Part shown: piece by piece, positions 1 through 5,321 of the stretch
How the letters are laid out: every line of letters begins with the position of its first letter
Position numbering within the stretch: position 1 is the first letter of the stretch
Source: Anaerolineaceae bacterium 46_22
GTDB lineage: Bacteria > Chloroflexota > Anaerolineae > Anaerolineales > Anaerolineaceae
Length of the DNA stretch: 5,351 nt
Direction of reading: 5' to 3'
Assembly: GCA_001508595.1 (NCBI GenBank)
Contig: LGHA01000098.1
Span: 1 to 5,351 of the forward strand
Position numbers and translations under genes: made by a program
Notes under the pieces: generated by a model
The model's database searches: none
What the model was told of the DNA's origin: nothing
The model's input: only the letters and a program-made list of their open reading frames with translations

Positions 1-76
1 ATCTACCAACTACCAACCACCTGCTTTCACCTTTCAGCTTTCAGCTACGATCTACCAGCTACAAGCTACAAAGTTT
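1..76. repeat. Heptanucleotide tandem-repeat array, left block (open at window edge)
   Basis: This block is a degenerate tandem array of 7-nt units fitting roughly CTNNCAR: CTACCAA, CTTTCAC, CTTTCAG twice, CTACCAG, CTACAAG. It begins before the window. Positions 22-57 match 269-304 in the right block at 35 of 36 bases (C at 30 versus G at 277), and positions 1-17 match 297-313 exactly. Both blocks therefore contain the same higher-order unit order, not just the same heptamer. Because the period is 7 nt, any open frame through it reads as a 7-residue peptide repeat (SYQLSA-like), which is an artefact of the DNA repeat and not a protein. Confidence 0.85.
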
Positions 77-77
77 T

Positions 78-110
78 ATTCGTTCCGGTTCGTTTTCTTA
101 TGGAACGAAT
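78..110. repeat. Inverted repeat, 9-bp arms with 15-nt loop
   Basis: ATTCGTTCC at 78-86 is exactly complementary to GGAACGAAT at 102-110. The left arm is followed by a second TTCGTT at 89-94, so a local direct repeat is nested inside. No T-tract follows on either strand, so it does not look like an intrinsic terminator. It abuts the end of the left heptamer block. Confidence 0.6.
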
Positions 111-208
111 CCCCAAAGGCCAGCTGGACCGACGCAAGTGGAAAGCCTTCTGTCTGCGATATGTCCTGTAAGGAAAGGGAGCAATCTCAGCGAGGATGTA
201 ATTATAAT

Positions 209-232
209 GGCGGGATGAAAACGCATCCCGCC
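209..232. repeat. Perfect GC-rich palindromic hairpin, 9-bp stem
   Basis: GGCGGGATG at 209-217 pairs perfectly with CATCCCGCC at 224-232 around a 6-nt loop (AAAACG). It sits about 10 bp before the right heptamer block. There is no U-tract on either side, so a terminator is unlikely. A compact GC-rich palindrome next to tandem repeats is the form expected of a dispersed REP-like element, but its copy number in the genome cannot be seen from here. Confidence 0.65.
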
Positions 233-240
233 CTACAAAA

Positions 241-360
241 GACTATCAGCTATCAGCTAAAAGTTATTTGCTTTCAGCTTTCAGCTTTCAGCTACGATCT
301 ACCAACTACCAACTACAAGCCACCCGCTATCAGCTATCAGCTATCAACTATGAGCTTTCT
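241..360. repeat. Heptanucleotide tandem-repeat array, right block
   Basis: This is the second block of the same 7-nt repeat. It starts with CTATCAG units, continues with three consecutive exact CTTTCAG copies at 271-291, then CTACCAA/CTACAAG units, and ends with CTATCAG and CTATCAA units near 330-350 before decaying into a pyrimidine-rich tract. The segment 269-304 duplicates 22-57 with one mismatch. Arrays of this kind in intergenic DNA are thought to expand by slippage or recombination. No cas genes, unique spacers or dyad repeats are present, so this is not a CRISPR array. Confidence 0.85.
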
Positions 361-428
361 TCTCCGTCCCCCCTCTCCAGTCTAATGAATGAGATTGCTT
401 CGTTTCCTCGCAACTTTAAAAGAAAAGG

Positions 429-501
429 CGCCCCCGGCGCGACTCGAACGCGCAACCTACTGATTCGAAGTCAGGTACTCTGTCCATTGAGCTACGGGGG
501 C
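429..501 (-). tRNA. tRNA-Arg (anticodon UCG)
   Basis: Read on the minus strand, this gives a complete 73-nt cloverleaf. The acceptor stem GCCCCCG/CGGGGGC has seven Watson-Crick pairs. The D arm is GCTC/GAGT around AATGGACA, the anticodon loop CTTCGAA gives anticodon TCG (plus-strand 466-468), the variable loop has 5 nt, and the T arm GCGCG/CGCGC encloses TTCGAGT. TCG reads CGA codons, which makes this arginine, and A20 in the D loop is the usual bacterial arginine identity base. The top of the anticodon stem (27-43) is a C-U mismatch, leaving four pairs. The discriminator is G, followed by CCT, so the terminal CCA is not encoded and must be added after transcription. The T-rich run at 417-426 may aid termination. 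Confidence 0.95.
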
Positions 502-512
502 GAGCAGTGATG

Positions 513-518
513 ATTATA
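513..518 (-). promoter_or_regulatory. Probable -10 element of the tRNA-Arg promoter
   Basis: The minus strand reads TATAAT, an exact consensus -10 hexamer, ending 11 bp before the mature tRNA 5' end. Transcription would start about 5 nt upstream of the tRNA, leaving a very short leader for RNase P. A TTGACG hexamer lies upstream at 526-531 but only 7 bp away, too close for a normal 16-18 bp spacing, and no good -35 is seen at the correct distance. The -35 assignment is therefore open. Confidence 0.55.
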
Positions 519-536
519 CCGCGAACGTCAACACAC

Positions 537-540
537 GGAG
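537..540 (+). promoter_or_regulatory. Ribosome-binding site of the HD-domain gene
   Basis: GGAG precedes two tandem in-frame ATG codons. The spacing is 4 nt to the first (545) and 7 nt to the second (548), which favours the second as the main start. Confidence 0.6.
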
Positions 541-547
541 CTCAATG

Positions 548-1456
548 ATGAATGCTTTGAAAATTTACCTGACTTCCCCCGATCTTTTTGAGCGAGTTTA
601 TGTGTCTTTAAATGGTGGTTTGGGTGCTGCGGACCTTCCCGGTGAATTCTCCTATGATGGCAGGATTTGTTTCAACTTGCTTGAATCGTCATCTTCCCGG
701 GTGGCGATCGACCTTCTTGAAAGTGGCATTCCGAACACGGATTCCGCATATCTTGACCAATCTTATGAAAATTTACACAACTTCTCTTATAGACATTTCA
801 AGACAATCTGGTTCAACCCAACAGGTGAGCTTGCCGCAGATGATTTCCCACGTCATGACGCTGAAATTCGGGATGCCAGCGAATTGATCAACATCAATTC
901 ACGCCTTAATAAGCCCAGCCTGGCGCAGTGCCTGGCTTGGCTGGACGAATGGGAGGTGCCCGGTAATGTGCGTGCCCATTCCGAAGTTGTTGCACGGTCG
1001 GCATATATCCTGGCGGTGATGATGCGCAATCGGGGCGTTTCGGTGGACCCGGTGCTGACCCATCGCGGGGGGATGCTGCACGACATCGATAAAATCGCAA
1101 CCCTGAAGATGGACGGTGCCCATGGACGGATGGGCGCGGAATTCTTGGATGCGCGGGGCTATCCACGCCTGGCTGAAATCCTTCGAGAGCATATCATGAC
1201 ACGTGTGATGCGCCCTGAGGCAAGGGATTGGGGATGGGAGGTCAGGCTGGTGTTTTTCTGTGACAAACTGGTTGAAGAGGATCAGATCGTGCCCTTTGAT
1301 CAACGTCTGGATGCTTTGAAAATTCGATATCCTTATTATGTTGAGAAGATGGAAAGGGCGGAATCTGCCATCTGGAATTTGAGTGATGAGATTTGCGAGA
1401 TATTGGATATCCCGTCGCATGCGGGATTGATTGAGATGCTGCAGACCTACCCCTAA
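548..1456 (+). CDS. HD-domain phosphohydrolase-like protein with divergent N-terminal domain
   Basis: The product is a soluble protein of about 302 residues (303 if ATG 545 is used). The C-terminal half, about residues 135-260 in the 545 numbering, is an HD domain. The visible candidate metal ligands are H145, H179-D180 in LHDIDK, H194 in HGRMGAEF, H216 in REHI, and D240 in CDKLVEED. This six-ligand pattern (H, HD, H, H, D) resembles YqeK-like and HDIG-type phosphohydrolases, which use a two-metal centre to cleave phosphoester or phosphoanhydride bonds, often of nucleotides. The substrate is unknown. The N-terminal part, about 1-118, is not clearly assignable. Its end (FKTIWFNPTGE, then DAEIRDASEL) resembles the end of HAD-superfamily hydrolases, but no DxD nucleophile motif is present. 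No signal peptide or membrane helix is seen. The 43-bp gap to the divergent tRNA leaves little room for a separate promoter, and none is convincing. The HD assignment is firm; the function is not. Confidence 0.9.
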   Translation: MNALKIYLTSPDLFERVYVSLNGGLGAADLPGEFSYDGRICFNLLESSSSRVAIDLLESGIPNTDSAYLDQSYENLHNFSYRHFKTIWFNPTGELAADDFPRHDAEIRDASELININSRLNKPSLAQCLAWLDEWEVPGNVRAHSEVVARSAYILAVMMRNRGVSVDPVLTHRGGMLHDIDKIATLKMDGAHGRMGAEFLDARGYPRLAEILREHIMTRVMRPEARDWGWEVRLVFFCDKLVEEDQIVPFDQRLDALKIRYPYYVEKMERAESAIWNLSDEICEILDIPSHAGLIEMLQTYP

Positions 1457-1457
1457 A

Positions 1458-1484
1458 TCCCCTCCCTGAAGGGAAGGGACTTTT
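1458..1484 (+). terminator. Rho-independent terminator after the HD-domain gene
   Basis: TCCCCTCCC at 1458-1466 pairs with GGGAAGGGA at 1471-1479 around a TGAA tetraloop, with one internal C-A mismatch. TTTT follows at 1481-1484. It starts 2 bp after the stop codon, so the HD gene is probably the last gene of its transcript. Confidence 0.75.
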
Positions 1485-1756
1485 CATGCCTGATGGTATT
1501 TCTCGATCCGAAGTGAGGGTCCTGCGCCAAATCCTTGTGGTTTGGTGTCAACCCGCAATAAATAGGGTAACAAATTACTTCTGTCTATTTGGGATGATGC
1601 TCCGTGTTTCGTATTTTGGAATTTTTTATATTCGATTATTTTTATGTTGTGTCACCCTCTTTACTGATTTCTTCAAAAATATTTTTGCATTTCGTTGCTT
1701 CTGCTACATAAATCAATAAATTATGATATTTAACTTCAATAATATTAATTGTTGCC
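1485..1756. other. AT-rich intergenic region with no supported gene
   Basis: Base composition falls sharply to AT-rich relative to the flanking genes, especially from about 1600. An open frame of 77 codons starting at 1486 has no ribosome-binding site, overlaps the terminator region and gives a Phe/Cys-rich peptide with no family resemblance, so I do not call it. The region contains a 14-bp perfect palindrome (1674-1687) and ends at the promoter of the next operon. Confidence 0.6.
1674..1687. repeat. 14-bp perfect AT-rich palindrome
   Basis: CAAAAATATTTTTG is an exact palindrome 70 bp upstream of the operon's -35 box. It could be an upstream protein-binding site or simply an AT-rich coincidence. 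Confidence 0.4.
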
Positions 1757-1784
1757 TTGACAAAACTGAAATTTATGATATCAT
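1757..1784 (+). promoter_or_regulatory. Sigma-70-type promoter of the solenoid/membrane-protein operon
   Basis: An exact TTGACA -35 box lies at 1757-1762, followed by a 16-bp spacer and TATCAT at 1779-1784, which matches TATAAT at five of six bases. TG at 1776-1777 supplies an extended -10. Predicted transcription start is near 1791, giving a leader of about 50 nt. The -10 is embedded in a 10-bp palindrome, ATGATATCAT (1775-1784), and a second short palindrome, ATTGCAAT (1797-1804), lies just inside the leader. Either could bind a repressor, but this is unproven. Confidence 0.8.
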
Positions 1785-1827
1785 CCTATTAATATAATTG
1801 CAATAGTGTTCAATTTATTTATTTTGA

Positions 1828-1832
1828 AAGGA
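1828..1832 (+). promoter_or_regulatory. Ribosome-binding site that fixes the solenoid gene start at ATG 1841
   Basis: AAGGA ends 8 nt before ATG 1841, which is ideal spacing. An upstream in-frame TTG at 1835 is only 2 nt from this site and is therefore rejected as the start. Confidence 0.7.
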
Positions 1833-1840
1833 AATTGGAG

Positions 1841-3061
1841 ATGACACATAAACTGGAACTTACACAAGGAGCGCCTGTAATTCACCTGAAAGCATACAGT
1901 GGTGTACAGGTGTATGGCATTGACCAGCCTGAAGTTCGCTGTGATATTAATTCTTCGCAGCTGGCAACACTGGTGGAGGAGGACGGCCAGGTATATGTGA
2001 CGGTCAATGCTTCGTGTATGGTGGAAGTGCCATCTGATTCATCTCTTGTCATTGAAAAGGGAATGGGGTCGGTCAAAATAAAGAATATCCACAATCAAAT
2101 TAGAATTGAAAAGGTACTGGGAAACCTGGTTTTGAATGATATTGACCAGGCTGAGATAGGCAAAGTCGGTGGAAATCTTTCAGTGCGAAAAGCGCTGATC
2201 CAGGTTCACGCAGAAAAAGTTGCCGGTAATTTAACTGTAGAAGACGTCGCTTCTTTTAGATGTGAGAAGGTTGGCGGCAACTGCCGGATTAAGAACGTGG
2301 CTGAAGCCCTGGTTATTGAAAAAATGGGGGGCAAGTTCCTGGGGCAAGAAATCACAGGACTTGCGGGTATTTCAAAAATTGGCGGTTCGCTGACGGTCAA
2401 TAATGTTCAATTAAGCGGCGATATCAATGTTGGCGGTAATATCAAGTTTGAAAATGCTTATTTTACAGATCATCAAGATTTGCGAGCGGGGGGCAATATT
2501 GATGTTGTTTTAAATGAAGCGCAGTCCGATACAGCGTTTATGTTAAGGTCCGGGGATGAAAAAATCAGGATAAAGGTCAAAGCTGACGATATTGAGCATC
2601 GGGGCGGCATCTATGATTACCAAATGGGTGAGGGCAGGATCTCTGTTACAATGGCTGCTGGTGGTCGGGTTTCCTTAACGGACCAGCCAGGTTTGACTGA
2701 AGATATCGTGGGCGATTTATCCGATAAATTTGAATTTGAAGAATCCGCTTACAGCGAAATGATCCAGAGCCGAATTGATTCAGCGACAAAGATGGCTGAA
2801 GCAAAAATTAAGTCGGCAGAAATTCGTCTTGAACTGATCAGAGAGAAGCTTGAAAAAAATCGAGGTGCAATCCCCGACGATGATTTGGGCGATCTAGACA
2901 CCATGTTTAAAGACATTGAAGAGCCCATTCGGCATGTTCACCGAAAAGCGGGCAAGAAAGGTGCCTCGGATGAAGAACGCTTGATGATTTTACAGATGCT
3001 GCAGGATAAAAAGATTACCGTTGATGAAGCGGAGACCTTGTTTAAAGCTTTAGAGGATTGA
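1841..3061 (+). CDS. DUF4097-like beta-solenoid protein with C-terminal SHOCT-like/YvlB-type domain
   Basis: The product is 406 residues with no signal peptide and no membrane helix, so probably cytoplasmic. Residues about 74-220 form a repeat of 17-18 residues with a K-[VIM]-x-G-[NKS] turn: KVLGN (91), KVGGN (108), KVAGN (126), KVGGN (143), KMGGK (161), KIGGS (179), NVGGN (196), with a final AGGN at 216. Strands rich in V, I and L between turns are what a right-handed beta-solenoid of the DUF4097/polymer-forming type looks like. Residues about 300-342 are a charged, probably long helix. Residues 376-406 (EERLMILQMLQDKKIT, then EAETLFKAL) are a short two-helix domain of the SHOCT-like family seen in YvlB and LiaX. 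The gene is first in a two-gene operon behind its own strong promoter. YvlB/LiaX relatives act in cell-envelope stress responses. That role, and use of the tail as an interaction or assembly module, is inferred. The fold call is confident, the function is not. Confidence 0.9.
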   Translation: MTHKLELTQGAPVIHLKAYSGVQVYGIDQPEVRCDINSSQLATLVEEDGQVYVTVNASCMVEVPSDSSLVIEKGMGSVKIKNIHNQIRIEKVLGNLVLNDIDQAEIGKVGGNLSVRKALIQVHAEKVAGNLTVEDVASFRCEKVGGNCRIKNVAEALVIEKMGGKFLGQEITGLAGISKIGGSLTVNNVQLSGDINVGGNIKFENAYFTDHQDLRAGGNIDVVLNEAQSDTAFMLRSGDEKIRIKVKADDIEHRGGIYDYQMGEGRISVTMAAGGRVSLTDQPGLTEDIVGDLSDKFEFEESAYSEMIQSRIDSATKMAEAKIKSAEIRLELIREKLEKNRGAIPDDDLGDLDTMFKDIEEPIRHVHRKAGKKGASDEERLMILQMLQDKKITVDEAETLFKALED

Positions 3062-3063
3062 GG
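3060..3063 (+). promoter_or_regulatory. Ribosome-binding site overlapping the upstream stop codon
   Basis: GAGG shares its first two bases with the TGA stop of the solenoid gene and sits 5 nt before ATG 3069. This arrangement suggests translational coupling within the operon. Confidence 0.6.
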
Positions 3064-3068
3064 TTGCG

Positions 3069-3719
3069 ATGGTTAACCAGGCTGAAAGAAAAGTATTGGA
3101 TATGGTTGAACAGGGGCAAATTTCCGCTGAAGAAGGCTTGCGTTTGATCAATGCGATGGACGGGCAGAGTGAACAGCCTTCAGAATCAACAGATTATGAA
3201 GCAAGTTCAGCTGACCGGGAATTGGTTGAAATCAAGGCAGAAGAAGCGGCATCTCGCCCTCAAATCCCACAGGAAGAGCTTGATAGGGTGAAGCACCTCA
3301 AACGCTGGTGGGTTCTGCCTTTCGCGATTGGCCTGTTGATCACCACACTCGGCGCGATCTGGATGTACATGGGCTACAGTGCTAAAGGATTTGGGTTTGG
3401 CTTTTGGCTGTCGTGGATTCCGTTCTTATTAGGGATTTTTATCACAGCCGTAAGCTACCAATCCAGTCATGGGGTCTGGCTGCATGTGCGCATCAAGCAA
3501 AAACCGGGGGAGTCTCCGCAGCGCATTGTGATCAGTTTACCAATCCCACTTGGCCTGACTCGCTGGGTTGTTACCACCTTTGGTGATCGCATCCCGGGTT
3601 TGAAGGACCAGCCTGTTTCTGAGTACTCAGAAATTTTAAAGAGTATTTCACCAGAGGATCCATTTTACGTGCATGTTAATGAGGGAAATGGTGAGGAAGT
3701 AGAAGTTTTTATTGGCTAA
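3069..3719 (+). CDS. Two-helix membrane protein with N-terminal SHOCT-like/YvlB-type domain
   Basis: The product is 216 residues. Residues 2-32 (AERKVLDMVEQGQIS, then EEGLRLINAMD) form a short helical domain like the tail of the preceding protein. With an offset of 374, L10, M12, I18, E22, L26 and A29 are identical to L384, M386, I392, E396, L400 and A403 there. An acidic, Ser/Glu-rich linker covers 33-75. Two hydrophobic segments at about 80-102 and 108-129 form a helical hairpin that would place both ends on the same side. The basic KHLKRWW before the first helix suggests that side is the cytoplasm. The remainder (130-216) is soluble, with strand-like stretches and an acidic end, and matches no family I can name. 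It lies 7 bp downstream of the solenoid gene and is followed by a terminator, so the two form a complete operon. The likely role, inferred only, is to anchor or sense at the membrane together with the solenoid partner. Confidence 0.88.
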   Translation: MVNQAERKVLDMVEQGQISAEEGLRLINAMDGQSEQPSESTDYEASSADRELVEIKAEEAASRPQIPQEELDRVKHLKRWWVLPFAIGLLITTLGAIWMYMGYSAKGFGFGFWLSWIPFLLGIFITAVSYQSSHGVWLHVRIKQKPGESPQRIVISLPIPLGLTRWVVTTFGDRIPGLKDQPVSEYSEILKSISPEDPFYVHVNEGNGEEVEVFIG

Positions 3720-3743
3720 TGATCAGAGTTCCGTTTATACAAG

Positions 3744-3774
3744 CGGCTTTGGTAAAAAAGCCGGTTTTTGTTTT
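3744..3774 (+). terminator. Rho-independent terminator of the solenoid/membrane-protein operon
   Basis: CGGCTTT at 3744-3750 pairs perfectly with AAAGCCG at 3757-3763 around a 6-nt loop (GGTAAA). The T-rich tract TTTTTGTTTT follows at 3765-3774. It lies in the 63-bp gap between convergent genes. On the minus strand the hairpin is not followed by a T-tract, so it should mainly stop plus-strand transcription. Confidence 0.85.
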
Positions 3775-3782
3775 GTCTAATA

Positions 3783-5321
3783 TTAGTTGTTGTAGAAATT
3801 ATAGATTGCTGCGCTTAGATCGGCAAAGAGGGCGTTGACGGGGTCGAATACTGCCTGAACAGGGTGGTGAACAAAGATCGTCAGAATGTAATTGCCGCCG
3901 GGCGTATACACAATTGCTGCATCACCAATGGTGTGAATCAATCCGTCATTCTCATTAGCCCAACCGTGTTTGTGGGCAACGGTTGTCCCAGATGGAACCC
4001 CAGCCTGGATGAGTACTGCAATTTGATTGCGTGCCATGGTGTTGATCATCACATCGCATTCTTCCTGGGTGATCTCGTCCGGGAAGGCGGCGATCAATGC
4101 GCCCCCGCCCAATTCTGCACATTGGTAGATGTCTTCCATTAACATGCCCAAGTCCGCCGGTGTGGTCTGGTTATAAATGTCCGGGTCCGTGCTGATGTCC
4201 TCACGCTGGTTGGCGGGGGTTTCGAAGCGTTGAAGCAGGGGTGCTCCCACATAGAAATGACCTGCCCAAAAAGTATTTTCAAGTCCCAGACGCTGCATAT
4301 CTTCTGTGACCATTAAGGGCGAAAGATTGTCATCCAAAACAGACATGGCTAATTCATCTGTGCTGCTGTTTTCAGATTGTTCGATCATTTCTTCCAGCAA
4401 TTCAAGATATACTGGGGGATAAGGGGGGTCCATTTCTCGAAATGCAGAAACCATTACAGGAATTTTTACTGTGCTCCAGGATGAAAAGGCAATATTGGGT
4501 GGGAGCTCATTGCCATCAGGCTGGTAGGCAAATAAGATATTTCTCGTCGATGATAAATCCTGCAGATAGAGCTCAACAATGCCGTCAAAGCCGGAGACAT
4601 CGATGATTTGTTTGAGCATAATTTCGAGATCTGCGATGGATGGTCTTGGCACCGATGCCTGGGTTAATGATAAGTTGATGGTCCTTCGGGTTGGTGAAAG
4701 AAGTGCATCGATGATTTGTAAGGTTGCCCGATCATAATCCAGTTGTGTGCCGGGTAAACCTGTTTCAAAGCGTGTGGTTCCTGGTATAGGCTGCGGCGGT
4801 GTGGGTGGATTGTCATACCGGGGTGCGATTTCAAGTCGAAGGTATTCCCGGATGCGAGCCTCATCATAGTCTGCGTCAAGTGGGATGTTAATTGTTCTGA
4901 TGGATTGATTCCACAGAAAACCCCAAAATCCCTCCCAAAAGGGTTCAGTGATGCGTTGATTATCGGCAACAGCCAGCATTCTTTCAACTTTGGGTTCAAA
5001 ACCTAAAACAGCAGGCCGCACCTGGATGGGCTTGCCATCGTAGCGCAGTTCAATTGGTGAGCGGAATATGGTGTACAGCCGTTCGGATGCCTGGGTGTAA
5101 TCCAAGCCTCCAATTGGAACGCCAGCAACAAGCATTCCCTGGGGGAAGTTATTGCGGATCCGGCTGTAGCTTACAAGCTGTATTGTCGTCAGAACAAGGG
5201 TTATCAGCAGAAATAGGATTGCTGCCCATCTGAAAATTGGGAAGTTTCTTCTTCTAATCATCCCGTCTATTGTACTTAATATTTGTTGATCTGTACAAAG
5301 AGGAGCAGAAATACTTTTCAT
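3783..5321 (-). CDS. Membrane-anchored serine hydrolase: YoaR-like domain plus class A beta-lactamase/PBP-type domain
   Basis: The product is 512 residues from ATG 5321. A basic stretch (RRR, 23-25) precedes a hydrophobic segment at about 33-52, a signal anchor that would export the rest. Residues about 62-220 resemble the YoaR/PG_binding_4 domain: GVPIGGLDYTQASERL, then PIELRYDGKPIQV, then FETGLPGTQLDYDRAT. This domain is linked to peptidoglycan in other exported proteins. Residues about 225-510 resemble the beta-lactamase2 fold: S283-T-V-K286 as the SxxK catalytic pair, S316-E-N318 in the SDN position, TTPADLGMLMEDI as the conserved helix, and K451-H-G453 in the KTG position. No clear ExxLN omega-loop glutamate is visible, so true beta-lactamase activity is doubtful. 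A role in envelope or peptidoglycan processing is more likely. The start is uncertain: neither ATG 5321 nor ATG 5261 (residue 21) has a good ribosome-binding site, and the frame stays open to the window edge. ATG 5261 would give a more typical signal-anchor N-terminus. Confidence 0.88.
   Translation of the reverse strand: MKSISAPLCTDQQILSTIDGMIRRRNFPIFRWAAILFLLITLVLTTIQLVSYSRIRNNFPQGMLVAGVPIGGLDYTQASERLYTIFRSPIELRYDGKPIQVRPAVLGFEPKVERMLAVADNQRITEPFWEGFWGFLWNQSIRTINIPLDADYDEARIREYLRLEIAPRYDNPPTPPQPIPGTTRFETGLPGTQLDYDRATLQIIDALLSPTRRTINLSLTQASVPRPSIADLEIMLKQIIDVSGFDGIVELYLQDLSSTRNILFAYQPDGNELPPNIAFSSWSTVKIPVMVSAFREMDPPYPPVYLELLEEMIEQSENSSTDELAMSVLDDNLSPLMVTEDMQRLGLENTFWAGHFYVGAPLLQRFETPANQREDISTDPDIYNQTTPADLGMLMEDIYQCAELGGGALIAAFPDEITQEECDVMINTMARNQIAVLIQAGVPSGTTVAHKHGWANENDGLIHTIGDAAIVYTPGGNYILTIFVHHPVQAVFDPVNALFADLSAAIYNFYNN
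5269..5298 (-). promoter_or_regulatory. Possible internal promoter or inverted-repeat operator near the serine hydrolase start
   Basis: On the minus strand TTGTAC (5298-5293) is followed after 18 bp by TACAAT (5274-5269), a five-of-six -10 match with a poor -35. The predicted start of transcription falls at about 5262, next to ATG 5261, which would give a leaderless or nearly leaderless message. TTGTAC and GTACAA here also form an inverted repeat with 6-bp arms and a 17-nt gap. This is weak evidence and would be meaningless if translation starts at 5321. Confidence 0.25.

Larger units (their letters stand above)
77..240. other. Non-repetitive spacer between repeat blocks, no recognisable gene
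   Basis: This stretch of about 160 bp separates the two heptamer blocks and does not itself show the 7-nt period. It holds two perfect inverted repeats, listed separately. A short open frame crosses it, but it has no convincing ribosome-binding site, runs into the heptamer array and resembles no family I know. It could be a relic of a gene or of a small mobile element, but nothing seen proves that. Confidence 0.5.

Noticed and set aside
1..360. CRISPR array
   Set aside because: The repeat unit is a 7-nt tandem with no unique spacers of 30-40 nt and no internal dyad, and no cas gene is present in the window.
161..385. Plus-strand open frame of 74 codons through the repeat region
   Set aside because: Its second half is the translated heptamer repeat (SYQLS-type peptide), a by-product of a 7-nt DNA period. 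It has no convincing ribosome-binding site or family resemblance.
268..510. Plus-strand open frame of 80 codons ending in the tRNA
   Set aside because: It reads through the heptamer array and then antisense through the whole tRNA-Arg gene, so it cannot be a real protein-coding gene.
899..1420. Minus-strand open frame of 173 codons opposite the HD gene
   Set aside because: It lies antisense to a clearly conserved HD domain and its translation shows no domain. It is a shadow of that gene's codon bias.
1486..1719. Small hydrophobic Phe/Cys-rich open frame of 77 codons after the HD gene
   Set aside because: There is no ribosome-binding site (the terminator T-tract lies directly upstream), the composition just reflects AT-rich DNA, and there is no recognisable domain.
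1835..1840. Upstream TTG start for the solenoid gene
   Set aside because: It lies only 2 nt from the ribosome-binding site AAGGA, whereas ATG 1841 is ideally spaced at 8 nt.
3744..3774. Bidirectional terminator for both convergent genes
   Set aside because: The T-tract exists only on the plus-strand side. Read from the minus strand, the hairpin is followed by CTTGTATAAAC, so termination of the serine hydrolase transcript here is not supported.
4664..4999. Minus-strand open frame of 111 codons inside the serine hydrolase gene
   Set aside because: It is an alternative frame of the same strand within a well-supported coding region, with no domain.
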